A DNA stretch of 64,000 bases from Anisodus tanguticus (lineage: Eukaryota; Streptophyta; Magnoliopsida; Solanales; Solanaceae), in assembly GCA_034509755.1 (NCBI GenBank), contig CM067539.1, forward strand, positions 63,560,513 through 63,624,512, given 5' to 3'. The translations under genes were made by a program, and so were the position numbers. Shown in pieces: positions 22,069 through 34,146 of this stretch (positions within the stretch are counted from its first letter, which is position 1; every line of letters starts with the position of its first letter). The notes under the pieces were generated by a model. The model was not told where the DNA came from and ran no database searches. It worked only from the letters and a program-made list of their open reading frames with translations.

Positions 22069-22953
22069 ATGAAGCTCTCTTCTCTCTTCAAGACTTCATC
22101 AGAAAATTCCTCCTCTTCTTCTTCTCCATGGCCATGGCCACTACCAACTTGTGGAAAACCAAAAAGCCTCTCTTTTAGATTAGAAAAAAATCAGCACAAC
22201 ATTTTCAACTCCACTTTTCATCTTGATGATAATGACACCACTAGCTATAGTCTTGATGAATTATTTAGTGAATTTGATGAAACAAGTTTTTCCACTACCA
22301 CTACTACTACAACAACAACTATTAATGGTCAAGATTGCATAGAGAAAGTGATTAAAGGGTTGAGATTAGAGAAAGAGAGGCTATTTTTTGAGCCAGAAGA
22401 GACAAGTTCAATTCTTGATTATCAAGAATCCAAGAATATTAGTACTAGTACTAGTACTAATGTTGTTGATGAAGGTAATATTAATAATAATAATAATATT
22501 AGTTTTATTCCAATGGGATTGGATTCAAAGGATCCTTTTGTGGATTTTAGAGAATCAATGGAGGAAATGGTTGAAGCACATGGGATTCAAGATTGGGAGA
22601 ATCTTGAAGAGCTATTGACTTGTTACTTGAAGGTGAATTGCAAAAGTAACCATGGTTACATTGTTGGTGCTTTTGTTGATTTGTTGGTTAATCTTGCAAC
22701 TTTTAGTGGTCATAAGAACAATAATGATAATGTTGTTGGTGGTGGTGGTGATTCTACAATGACAACTATTGATGAGGAACAATGTTTATTATCTTCAACA
22801 ACAACAAGCCATTCTTTCACATCTCCATTGTCATTTTGTTCTTCATCTTCTTGTTCTAATAGTTCATCTATTACTAGTACTAGTGTTTGTTTGTCTTTGT
22901 TAGAAGAAGAAGATGTTGAAGATGAGGTTATTCAGATAAAAAAACAATGTTAA
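22069..22953 (+). CDS. OVATE family protein (transcriptional repressor)
   Basis: An intact single-exon frame of 294 codons, the only undamaged gene in the window. OVATE family proteins are plant-specific nuclear repressors that bind TALE homeodomain and TRM proteins and shape organs and fruit. The OVATE domain is at about residues 151-210 (SKDPFVDFRESMEEMVEA, then WENLEELLTCYLKVN, then HGYIVGAFVDLLVNL), with the usual spacing. The N-terminus is basic (GKPKSLSFR), followed by low-complexity Ser, Thr and Asn runs encoded by trinucleotide repeats near 22300 and 22480. The C-terminal tail is Ser-rich and ends acidic. It resembles the Arabidopsis OFP13/15/16/18 type by overall layout; I do not assign an orthologue. 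The start is the first Met after a CT-rich leader. Confidence 0.95.
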   Translation: MKLSSLFKTSSENSSSSSSPWPWPLPTCGKPKSLSFRLEKNQHNIFNSTFHLDDNDTTSYSLDELFSEFDETSFSTTTTTTTTTINGQDCIEKVIKGLRLEKERLFFEPEETSSILDYQESKNISTSTSTNVVDEGNINNNNNISFIPMGLDSKDPFVDFRESMEEMVEAHGIQDWENLEELLTCYLKVNCKSNHGYIVGAFVDLLVNLATFSGHKNNNDNVVGGGGDSTMTTIDEEQCLLSSTTTSHSFTSPLSFCSSSSCSNSSSITSTSVCLSLLEEEDVEDEVIQIKKQC

Positions 22954-23976
22954 TAGCATTGTTTCATCATTCTCTGATTTTTGATTTTGGAACAAAGAAA
23001 TTAGAAAAAAAAAAGATGTAAATGTATATGTATACTAGTGGAGTAGTAGTTCTTTTTCCTTCTATAAAAGTTATTTTTGACTCTTTTTTAATGTTTTTGG
23101 TCTCTTTTTAGTACTAGTAGTATTAGTATTTTTTGTTATTTTCTTGCTGTTGGTGTAGTTAGCAAGTGCATTAATTTGTAGTATATATTTATATTAAATA
23201 TTGTTGCATCAGTGTAATTTTTTATTTTTATTTTTGATTTAGTGTTTTAGTTTCTGCTTTGGCCCGACTAATACGAATTTGCATCTGGACTCCCACTTTA
23301 AGAGTAAAACGCTCTTTATTGAAGACAATTTCATATTCAAGACTAGAATCAGAAGTTTTTAATTAAGAATGAATGAATACTTATCACTCCATCGTAATTT
23401 TAAAAATTGTGTCAATATTTTGACTCATGGAATTTATTTTTTGCGTTCCACTTTAGGTGACTTAATTAGAATATGGAGTTGAGGGTTCAAATTAACCAAT
23501 TTTAATGTACTGTTGTCAGCAGAAAATAGTTGCTGGAAATATTGTCAAAGAAACTTCTGGTAATAGATTTTTTTATAAAATATGGGACCTACCCTTTTCC
23601 TTAGTTACAAAATTCTGAAAGTCATTGTATCCAAACCAACATTTTAAAATGTATACTCATACAGGCTTCATACCTTAGATTGTCCACCACATATGCCGAA
23701 AAAAATGTCACGTGCATAGGGCTAAAAGCATACGCGAAGATTTTAAATAATATATTAAAATCAAATTATTGATAAGATGTTTATCAAAGAAATTTTATCA
23801 TGGAATAGAATCGAAGGGCTTATTAAAAATTCAAAACTTAAAAAGTTAGATATATGGCCTTTGTTAAATAGAAAGCAAACGGACGCCATGCGACTTTGAT
23901 CTCATACGGCCTTTAGTTTCGCTACTAATACGGGGGTTAAGATTAGATAAATATTTTAATGTATATATTGTACATG
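22954..23976. other. 3' flank of the OVATE gene and intergenic DNA
   Basis: A T-rich 3' flank follows the stop codon, without an exact aataaa signal. A block at 23664-23717 (cttcataccttagattgtcc) recurs in diverged form at 23977-24006, continues after the LINE insertion to 24424, and partly again near 24440, a small local repeat. Confidence 0.45.
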
Positions 23977-24004
23977 CTTCAAACCTTAGATTGTTCACCA
24001 TGTA

Positions 24005-24390
24005 CACAACAATAACATACTCAGTTTAATCTCATAAGCGGAGTCTGAGGAGGATAGAGTGTACACAGTCTTTATTCCTATCTCGAGCTCGTGAAGATAG
24101 AGAGGTTGTTTCCGAAAGATCATTGGCTTAGTACAGTAAATTAAAGTAGTTATGAAAAAGGAAATACGACTGTGAAGAAAACATGACAACTAAATAACAA
24201 CAGATTGTAACAGATATCAAAAGAAAGAAACTGTATGAATTAGGCTAATACTACCACAGACATGGTTCTCCAGACTACCACAAAGTCTAGTCCCGCCAAT
24301 AAGCAAGAAAGCACTCAACTACCTACTAACATTTTATCATAATCCGCTACCTCCAAATCCTTATATCTTAGATCATGTCCTCAATAAGCT
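24005..24390 (-). mobile_element. 5'-truncated RTE LINE, 386 bp, with target-site duplication
   Basis: Both the conserved tail (acaacaataacatactcagt) and the following 3' region (ctcaactacctactaac, then ttagatcatgtcctcaa) match the LINE at 14483-14900. It is flanked by gattgttcaccatgta (23989-24004) and gattgtttaccgtgta (24391-24406), a 16-bp duplication with two later mismatches. Confidence 0.9.
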
Positions 24391-24406
24391 GATTGTTTAC
24401 CGTGTA

Positions 24407-25658
24407 TGCCCAAAAAAATGTTTTGTGCATAGTTTACATCTTGAATTATTCGCCATGTACATTTATAATATTTTGTTTTTAAATTTTCTTTTATAAGACA
24501 AATAAAAAACCAAAATTGCAACAAAAGTGCTCTATTAATGCAGATCTGAAATCGAAGTAGTCGTTGATTGCGTAATAAATTTTTGAGGACCAAAGAGTTA
24601 TCCAAAGGTACAATAGACAAACTGTACACTTGTTTTATGAGTGTCATACAATTTTAATAGACACAAATGCTATAAAGACCATTCAATGACAAAGAATACA
24701 CACACAATTCAATGAAAAAGAATACACACACAATTTAATAACTTATGTACACTGATGTTGGTTAAATATTTTACTAGTGTTTACCTCAAATTAATAGATG
24801 CATCATATATGCAATTTGCATATTGATTTTTAGCTCTTAACCATGCCCATGGTTAATAAATTCATATTTATACTTTATTAAATCACTTAACCACGATAAG
24901 TTGAATTATTTTGATATAAGTACTTTGTGCGGATAAATATTTACTTCGATATTGTAAAGATCTTTTAGATTATTTGTTCAACATGTTATAAGCCTATAAA
25001 TAGATAACCTGAACTATCTTACTATTTATAAACGATTATATGTAAAAATATTTAAGTGATATGATAGTGTAATTTATTTTTACAATATCAGTGTATAAAA
25101 GTTAAACTCCTTATATTTACACAAACTAGAGGACCAGATTTTGCAGAAATTTGCAGTTTACAACACATACATTAACTGCTGATAAAAAATCATAGCCCCA
25201 GATTCTTAAAAATTGGAAAGTCATTATCTTGATGGCTACAACACTACTGGGCCTGAAATTTTTAAAGTGGTCCTTTCCTTTTGTAAAAAATTATCACAAA
25301 CATAAACCTAAATTTGAGCAAAATACATAGTATAACAGTCATTTTTTATGTCCTTATATGGTGACTGGATTTGATTTTCAAAGTTAAAAAAGTAGTATCA
25401 CTTTTGGTACGAAGAGGATTAAATTCTACCTGCCATTCAACTTCCTCCATAGTTTTATTGTTTTTCCTGTTTCAAATCTGAAAATTAGTAGACGAGGAAC
25501 GAAAGTTTGCAATATAGAGTTTTTTTATATCGGAGAAATTTCTGTTGACTTCTGACCAATTTCAATTGGCGCATGTATTTTTAAAAATTTGAGAATATGA
25601 GTTCGTCCCTTTACTCTTCTCCCAACTTAATAATCAGGCTTAATGTGTGTCTAACATA
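24407..25658. other. Intergenic DNA
   Basis: AT-rich sequence with no recognised gene. A short tandem repeat of about 27 bp (attcaatgacaaagaataca, then cacacaa) occurs twice at 24681-24735. Confidence 0.55.
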
Positions 25659-25663
25659 ATTTG

Positions 25664-26601
25664 TGTTGGATATAAGTGCAATACGGAAAGTAAATAAATA
25701 TTACAAGTGTTCGAAAGGATGAACAAACACCCAATATTCATAACTACCGCAAGCTTGTTGAGTCTTGAATCTTAATAACCTGAAATCAAGAAACATTAAA
25801 TCTGGATTGTTACAACTGTGGCTGAGTCGAGAGATGACTCTCTGTCTTTAAGACAAGATTGCCCCGTATATATGCTTTTACGTTAGCGGGCAATAGTCTC
25901 CCAAGATAAAACAACAACTAATCAACACTACAAAGCAAATAGGTTGATTCTGACGAAGAAAACGAACACGAAACGACTTGCTGATTTAGAGGAAAAAGGA
26001 AGGAAGAGTTTCTGTTTTTGTTGCTCACTTTTGGACTGATTTTCTCTTGTGATTCGTCCTCTCTCTTGTCTATGTTATATTTCAGAAGTTTATATAGTGT
26101 TTAGGAGGAGGAGAGGTGATTAAGAGGCCCTTAATCATGGGTATTCATGGCCAGAAACGTTTTGTAGTAAGTGCAAAACATTTCAGAACCCGTGACCCGA
26201 GCCCAGACCGGACGGGACGGGCGGGTGGCAGCGCGCGTGTGGGGCTAGCCTCGAACCCAACCATACCTAGGTCCTCCATCCTTCAAACACATGGGTTACC
26301 CCTTGATGTCCCAAACCCTTATCCATTTTTTAGGCTTATAACAAGAACAATTCTTCATTTTCCCACCGATGTGGTAGATTTGTCCCATACCATATTTTCA
26401 TGCCTCAAACACCTTACTTTGTGGACCAATATATCTTTCATTTCTTAACGAAATTTGACGATCCTTGGCCCTACAGTCATCTACTCACTTAGTAGATTAT
26501 GCACGTGTGAAGAGACAAAGCCTCCAACATGCGAAACCCTAGTGTTTAAGTCATTAAATATGGATGGATGCAACCTCCACACCAAAGGAAAATTTCCAAC
26601 A
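25664..26601 (-). repeat. Left LTR (minus sense) of the inverted-LTR element
   Basis: About 938 bp starting tgttggatataag and ending ttccaaca. Shares gaaaggat, ttgccccgtatatat, tcccaagataaaac and ggacgggacgggcgg blocks with the solo LTR at 44090-45265 and the LTRs of the element at 51449. Confidence 0.9.
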
Positions 26602-29600
26602 ATCCCCTCTTGAAAGAGATTTTGGTGCACACACAAGGTCCCTACTTTCAGCAATCTTTCAGCGAAAAGATATTGTATCGGGAGAGGTAGCTTCCGCTTT
26701 GAACCTTCCCTAGTTGAATACCACCGGACTTACTGCACGGTGAACGTGATGTCTTGAACCGTCAGTGTTTAGTGTAAGCCAAGACAATGATACCAACACA
26801 ATAACTCCCCTTATTCATTTTCTTCTTATTGTTCTGTCTTGTGGCCGTGGACACACTTGGATTCTTAAGTGCGTTCATTTGAGGCGGACTGTCCTCGCAC
26901 TTAAATATGTGATCTTCTACAAGGTATCCTACTATACCCCACTTCACAAGTGTTAGAAATCATTAAAAGTTTTCTCAACCTTAACCTCAACCGTTTGAGG
27001 ATCGTTAAAGGTTTGGAAGCTTAACCTTTACCCACCATGCAGGTAGCACTTTAATGTCTATCGCGGGAATAACTTTAGATTCATGTTTCCTTACATAAAT
27101 AATTATCAGAAGTGCTCTTGCTTCCACCAAAGCGCTCAACTGAACATTTTTACAGCTTAGTTTTTCCATTGAACCAAATTCTTGGGATCTCCAATCAGTA
27201 TGGTTAGGTTACCACCGCAAAGGTTCGTATTGTTTGGGTTTTAAGCCCATTCCCCTAGACAGACAGAATTCTTGATCTTCGGATAGTCCCTTAGTTAAAG
27301 GGTCCGTTATATCATTTGATTAGTAATCAAGGAAGTGTCACCCGTGATGATCAACTGCTATACGGTCTTATGTCTCCGACATATATGTCCAAACGCCGTC
27401 ATCCGTGACCTTTCTGAATCTGACCGATTAGCCACAGTGTCTAACTGCCAAAGGCACGGGTTTCTCCCAGTAAAGGACGTCCTCTAAGGAGTCGGGAAGT
27501 TACTCAACTTCTTTCATGTTTTGTTTAAAGCGATAAACTCCGATTCCATCATGAATCGGCCGATGCAAGTTTGTTTATAGGATTTTCCAAGACCCACCTT
27601 ACACATTTACTTGTGGCTTTGGTGTTCTTCATATTTGATGTCCAGTTTGCATCACTGTGTTTCCCAGAATCGATGTACATCCAGAATACCATAATCCATA
27701 GATAAGCGAATATTTTAGATATCGTCATATCCGACTTAACGCCTTCTACTGATCATTTTTAGAATCATGAGTGAACCTTAGTTCAACTGATTTGCTTTGT
27801 AGGCAGATACCAGGTCAGTTGTAGTGTGTAACATACATTGAACTACATGTGACCTGCGCATATCGCTCCTTGTATATGGATGCACCATGATTCCAATCAG
27901 TTATAGGATTCATATCCATTGGTGGCTTCAACGAGATTGTCAACTACCTCACAAATGAGTTTGGAATTAGACCAGTCCGTTAGATGTCTTAGTATCTCAA
28001 TTCCTAAGATGTCATTTGTGATACCCAAATCTTTCATAACGAGACTTTTGTTTTAATATGACTTCCACGTTTAGACTGTTGGTTTTCCAACTGTTGGCTT
28101 TCTAACTTCAGAGTCAATGTTTCTGTTGTCAGATTCATTGTTTCTGTTTTACCTGAAACTTCCAGGACCAAAATGTAAACATTTCAGGGACCAAAATGAA
28201 AGTTCAAGAAGAAGCCCAACAATCCAACAAACCAATTCTGATCCTCTCCTTCCAACTCTCTGGTTAGGAAGGCTGTTTCAACATCCATGTCACGCAAGAC
28301 TGCAATGGCCCTGGATGTTAAGCTATTCACAAGGGAGCACATGTACAAGTAGCCGAGGCCTTATACTCGTCCGTAGATCCATTTACTTTGCACTCACTTT
28401 TGAGTATCCACTTTCACAACCCAAAGGTTCTTTTCCTGGAGGAAGGTCAACTATTACACAAGTATGGTTCTATATGATGGAATCTATTTCTTTCTCTGTA
28501 GCTTCTTTCCAAATCAACTCTTCTGGATATGACAATTCTTTGTTAATTGTCCATGGTTCATTCTCAACCATACAATCTAGAAGGCCTGGAACAAGTCGGT
28601 GTTCCCTCTTTGCTCCTTCTCGGTTCAACATCTAGAATCCCTAAGTTCTGTAGATCTGAAATATTAAGTTTCGAATAGTCAGTAACTTTCAAGTCCTGTA
28701 GATACAGAATGTCTAGTTCTGGACAATCAGGCACTCGCGGGTTCTCATTAACCTCGAGCAATTACTTCTTTTTCCTTCTCAAGGAAAGTTATCGTCAAAG
28801 AATTCAGAATCCTTTGACACCAAGAGGCGATAAGCACTACTGTTATTTGCAGATCCAGTGGATATGCAATTTACAGTCTTAGGTCCAACTTGACCTATTT
28901 CGGTATTCCAACCTCTACCAAGCCACCCCACAACACAACATTTGTATGTGAGATCCTTTTCATGTTTCACACGGAGGGTTATCCTTATCCTTATGCGTAG
29001 TTCTGATAGAATCGTATTAGCAGTAAGGATGGCATTGCCCCATATATTTTTGGGCGTACAACTTTGTGCTTGGCTAACACCATTAGACTGAGGTGAGTAA
29101 TGAGCAGTCGGTTGATGAATGATGCTTCACATTCTCCCCCTCTATCACTCGAATTCCTCAATCTGTAGGCTTAGTTGATTTTCAACTTCTTCTTTATAGC
29201 GCTTATCCGCTTCAATAGCTTCATCATTGCTTTTCAACAAACAAAGGATGCAATACATTGTACCATCATCAATGAAGGTCACAAAGTACTTGTCTCCCCC
29301 TTCTATTTTGTATAAACTTCAAATCACCCATGTAGGTGTGACTAAGTTCTAGAGGAGCGGTGTTTCTTTCCCTATTCCTTTGATGAAATGGAAAGGTGAT
29401 TTTGCCTCTTCGCCTACCTCACATTTATTTTGAGGGTTTATGTCGACAGCAGGCAACAATCTCAACTTCGTTGGCTTTTGAATGACTTTCTATTTAAAGT
29501 ATCTTAATCTATGATGACATAGATGCACGGATTACAAATATATCATTCATTTAGCTACATACATACTGTTGGACTAGTCTCAAACCAGCTTGACCAACAG

Positions 29601-30768
29601 CGTTCCTTAAACCAAGTTTGGGACATGTATCACCTCCTTTTAGAGTGATCCCATTCTCTGAAGTCATATTGAGGACAACCTCTCCAACCCCTTCTACTTT
29701 AGAGGTGGCGTTGCTTCACACGAACAATCTCTTGCCCGTGGTTAGGGCGTAACTGGATCATATGTGATCTAGATACTCTGGTCCACTCCAGTTGCTTTGG
29801 CAGACTGAGTGTCCAATTTATTTTGTCTTTCCTTTGGCCTTCAGATCATTTAAGACCTGGAAACTCTGGCCTACCTCACTAGGTGTCCATTACTTTTCTG
29901 CCTTTTTTTTGCCTTCATATCATTTAAGACCTGGAATTCTGGCCCGCTCCAGTCGCCCGTAGGCTTTGTACGACTGAGTGTCCAATATCATCCTATCAAA
30001 TGAATTCTAGCCCACTCCAGTCGCCCGTAGACTTTGTACGACTGAGTGTTCAATATCATCTTAACAAATGAAGAATATTCTGTCAAATAGTGTGACAGGG
30101 TCAACGTCTTAAGATAAGCCATTATCTTTTAGTCCTTTTCCCTTGAGATTGGTGCCCAGACAATTCTTGGAGCTTACTTAAGAGTGGTAACAGTTTTCGC
30201 ACAGTTAGTGGATCTTTCTCCCTCGTATGTGCGAACATACTTTACACACTTTTAATAATTACACTCAAAAGAACAGATCTTTTAAGTCGTTTACAAAGTC
30301 CAATCTATAAACGGGGAGGGAATGTTAGATTAAACTTCTGATTTTAAAGCGTAAGGAATATAATTTATTTCGGGAAAACATTTTCATATTCCTCCTTACT
30401 TCATTTAATCTTATTTTTGACAAGGAAGAAAAATTACTTATCCCAATTTCGGATTCTGGCCCACTTCAGTCACTTCGTCGGACTGAGTGTCCGTTTCCTC
30501 CTTACCATTATTCGGATCCTTTGTCTGGGACAGATATAGGCCCTCTGCTACATGATAGAACAACATCTTCAGCCTTCTCCTCTTGTCCCAGTTGACATCC
30601 TCAGCCTCTCGTGGGCGCTTGTTCCCACCACTCACGGGAGAGGAGACACCATGAACACGTTGACCTTCAACAGCATAATCAAAACTGTCTTCTACCAGAA
30701 AACCACAGCCATAACCAAATTAGGTCACACAACTGTTGACCGACATTTTTCGAACACTAGTACAATCT
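26602..30768 (-). pseudogene. Degenerate copia interior
   Basis: On the minus strand, after the position of the missing 5' LTR, come a conserved leader peptide fragment (GGNKRPREAEDVNWDKRRR, 30438-30635), tandem repeats (29800-30070), an integrase fragment (FIDDGTMYCILCLLKS near 29220-29290), the wrapped KTVNCISTG and NSSAYRLL pattern of the post-integrase region (28779-28970), EPRRSKEGT (28564-28761), and RT scraps. A purine-rich ctctttcaagagggga, read on the minus strand, abuts the left LTR as polypurine tract. All frames are short. A gggaccaaaatg repeat like those in the LTRs interrupts the RT zone near 28160-28200. Confidence 0.75.
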
Positions 30769-31785
30769 TGTTGGAAATTTTCCTTTGGTGGGGAGGTTTC
30801 GTCCACCCATATTTAATGACTTAAATACTAGAGTTCCGCATATTGGAGGCTTTGTCTCTTCACACGTGCATAATCTACTAAGTGAGTAGATGACCATAGG
30901 GCCAAGGATTATCAAATTTCGTTAAGAAATGAAAGAGATATTGGTCCACGAAGTAAGGTGTTTGATGCATGGAAATATGGTGTGGGACAAATCTACCACA
31001 TCGGTGGGAAAGGGAAGAATTGTTCTTGTTATAAGCCTAAAAATGGATAAGGGTTTGGGACCCCAAGGGGTAACCCATGTGTTTGAAGGAGGGAGGACAT
31101 AGGTATGGTTGGGTTCGAGGCTAGCCCCACACGCGCGCCGCCGCCGCCCGTCCGTCCCGTCCGGTATTATGTTTTGGACCCAAACTGTTTAGTATTTACA
31201 GTTTGATCCCTAGAGTTTCAGGAAGCAGCCAGAAAGCCAACAGTTTTGGCATTAAACTTCTGAAACGTTTTGCACTTACTACAAAACGTTTCTGGCCATG
31301 AATATCCATGATTACACCTCTTAAAGGGCCTCTTAATCACCTCTCCTCCTCCTAAACACTATATAAACTTCTGAAACATAACATAGACAAGAGAGAGGGC
31401 GAATCACAAGAGAAAATCTGTCAAAAAGTTAGCAACAAAAACTCTTCCTTCCCTTTTTCTCTAAATCCGCAAGTAATTCGTGTTCGTTTTCTTCATCAGA
31501 ATCAACATATTTACTTTGTAGTGTTGATTAGTTGTTGTTTTATCTTGAAATACTATTGCCCGCTAACGTAAAAGCATATATACGGGGTAATCTTGTCTTA
31601 AAGACAGAAAGCCATCTCTCGACTCAGCCACAGTTGTAACAATCCAGATTTAGTGTTTCTTGATTTCAGGTTATCAAGATTCAAGACTCAACAAGCTTGC
31701 GGCAGTTCTGAATATTGGGTGTTTGTTCATCCTTTCGAACACTTGTGATATTTATTTACTTCCCGTACTGCACTTATATCCAACA
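30769..31785 (+). repeat. Right LTR, inverted relative to the left LTR
   Basis: About 1,017 bp, starting tgttggaaattttcc and ending atatccaaca in plus sense. Identity to the reverse complement of 25664-26601 is about 90% by eye. It carries an extra block of about 100 bp (31170-31260) containing ggacccaaactgtttag, a variant of the LTR's repeated motif. It begins exactly at the interior border where the primer-binding end of the interior is missing. Confidence 0.88.
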
Positions 31786-31803
31786 ATTTTAAGAAAAGAG
31801 ATT

Positions 31804-32045
31804 TGTTGGATATAATTGCAACGGGAAGTAAAAGCATATATACGGGGCAATCTTGTCTTAAAGACAGAGAGTCATCTCTCGACTCAACCACAGTTGTAAC
31901 AATCCAGATTTAGTGGTTCTTGATTTTCAGGTTATCAAGATTTAAGACTCAACAAGCTTGCGGCGATTATAATATTAGTTGTTTGTTTATCCTTTCGAAC
32001 ACTTGTAATATTTATTTACTTCCCGTACTGCAATTATATCCAACA
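31804..32045. repeat. 242-bp LTR-derived unit with terminal inverted repeats
   Basis: It starts tgttggatataattgcaa and cgggaagtaaa, and ends tttacttcccgtactgca and attatatccaaca, so its last 28 or so bases at each end are inverted copies. Between them is plus-sense LTR sequence (gcatatatacggggcaat to the LTR terminus). It looks like an LTR end that switched strands during reverse transcription or repair, giving a MITE-like shape. Confidence 0.75.
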
Positions 32046-32050
32046 ATTTG

Positions 32051-33015
32051 AACGCATAATATGCAGACAACTCATACATCACGTGCTATGGAACACAACT
32101 CATGCATCCGATATTGTACTGCAATATCGTGATGCATGTTTTGGTTGTACCCGTTGAATGATTGATGCGTTCTCTTGATGCCTTCTCCACTTGGTGCTAT
32201 ATGATATTCTCGTTTTAATGGTTTTAATGATTTATCGTTAATTAGTCGTTGTGTCATGAATATGATTTGAAATATTTGAAATTTTAGATACCTTTTTAAT
32301 TCTACTCTATGTTACAATATTTATGTGAATGATATCCTGATTTAAGTGGTCTTGGTATTTGTCCCGTGCTAGGAAGCATTACTTCTCTTTTCATTCCAAA
32401 CTCAAGAATACGACCGATACGATTAACTGTTTCATGTGCCTCTCTTATATATTATTTTTTTGTGTCCCTGTTCTTTGGATATAATTCAATCCTTTTACGA
32501 GCATATCTCAATGAAAGGAAAGACTTCGATGCTTCTTCTTTTTTTCTTCAAATTTTCAATCACATCATGTAAAACACGTAGACAGTCTTTGATTAATATA
32601 ATTAAAATATGGAATCTGAGAACCCCTTCTCCCAACGATGGAGTCGGGATCTTCACTAAGGGTATTCAAAACTTAAATAAAGTAAATACACAAAACACAC
32701 AACAACAACAATAATAACTATGCCTCAGTCAGTTGAGATCAGCTATATGTAACCCCTCCCTTGTGCCCCCTATCTCCGCCCCAGCCCTCCCCCGCCCCTG
32801 ACTCGACCCTAAGAAAGGGAAAAAATAAATAATGGAAAACAGGATGTTGGAGGGAAATTTTTGTTTTGTTTTAAGGTAGGGTTACCTTATCACTTCAATC
32901 CTCACTCGGCCAAATAGATTTTGGAGTCCATCACAATCCAAATCATCAAGAGGATGGATAAAGAAACAAAAATCTAATGGGATTGAAAGGGAGAATGTCA
33001 CTGTCACAAGATTAA
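32051..33015. other. Intergenic DNA with a short LINE/SINE tail
   Basis: No gene recognised. At about 32699-32760 the sequence caacaacaacaataataact, then atgcctcagtcagttgagat and cagctatatgtaa resembles another dispersed Solanaceae retroposon tail. A C-rich stretch follows. Confidence 0.45.
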
Positions 33016-33406
33016 ACTCCATGTGTTCTTGTGGTCCTTATATTTTCATATCATATATACTCCTACATACATAAATGATCTCTTATTATTTCTAATTTTT
33101 CATACCATTTGGGCAACTACCAATTACGTGTGCATGTACTTAGGATGGAAATTGTTATTTTGTGAAACTATAGGTCAAGCCGCCATTACAATAATAAAAC
33201 ATGAATTAGTTGTGACAGATAATTTCTATCGCTAAATAGTAAAAATTCGTCACTAATTCTATTTAATGATGATTAACAGCAAGATTATCAAAAAAATTAT
33301 GTTAACTATGAGCTATGTAGTGATCGATTATCGACCAATTTACATGTGTTCTTGTGGTCCTGATATTTTCATATACATAAGATCTTCTCTTATTTTTTAT
33401 TATGGG

Positions 33407-34108
33407 CAAAGGTGCAAATATACCCCTCAACTTTACGATATGAAGCAGATATATCCTTCGTTAAAAAGTGGTGCATATATACCCCTGTTGTTACATAAAT
33501 GCTGCAAATATACCCCTGCCTAGGGGATGTACATGGACCGGGTTGGTTTGGTTTTTTTTTACCAAACCAATAATAGTCGGGGTTTTCAACCTCGGATTTT
33601 CTCGGATTTCTCGGTTGTTTTTCCAGTCAGTCTTGTTTCTCATTTCTAATGTTCTTCTGGCTTTTTCTTAGGGCTATTTCTTGGACTTGGATAATTCATG
33701 TCAGATTGCCCATTGTACAAGCTTGTTTCTTCATTTTATTTCTCATAAACAAGCACTGTTTCATAAGTTTCCTTGCTAAGGACATAATTACCACAGAAGT
33801 AATAAGGCAATTTATATAACCTGAAAATGAAGATATTATATAAAGTAGCTTGCTAAATTTACTACGTATCCACAAAATGAATCACAAACATCCATACAGA
33901 TGTAAAATGAAAATGGACAAGTTTAGCAGCAGTCTTATCTAAATAAATAGAAGTGGTTCACCACTAACTGATGTTAGCCTTGTACGTAATGGGAAAATCA
34001 AACTTATGCTATTCATATCACTAGACATAAAGGCAACCATGGGATCAAGTTGGTATGTTACTGAATGCCATCAATTTTTATAAAATGTATATGTATAAAA
34101 TAATTTAA

Positions 34109-34146
<38 letters not shown>

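Larger units (their letters stand above)
25664..32045 (-). mobile_element. Rearranged copia-type retrotransposon with inverted LTRs
   Basis: The left LTR (25664-26601) and the interior (26602-30768) match the element at 51449-57996 in the same, minus-sense, orientation. The right LTR (30769-31785) is inverted, so both LTRs present their tgttggaaat end inward. It is followed by an 18-bp spacer and a partial LTR (31804-32045). The outermost ends are both the same LTR terminus (tgttggatat at the left, atatccaaca at the right), and the complex is flanked by atttg at 25659-25663 and 32046-32050. There are no intact frames. Confidence 0.85.

Noticed and set aside
28117..28635. A 172-codon plus-strand frame
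   Set aside because: It overlaps minus-strand copia remnants (EPRRSK, RT) and is antisense to them.
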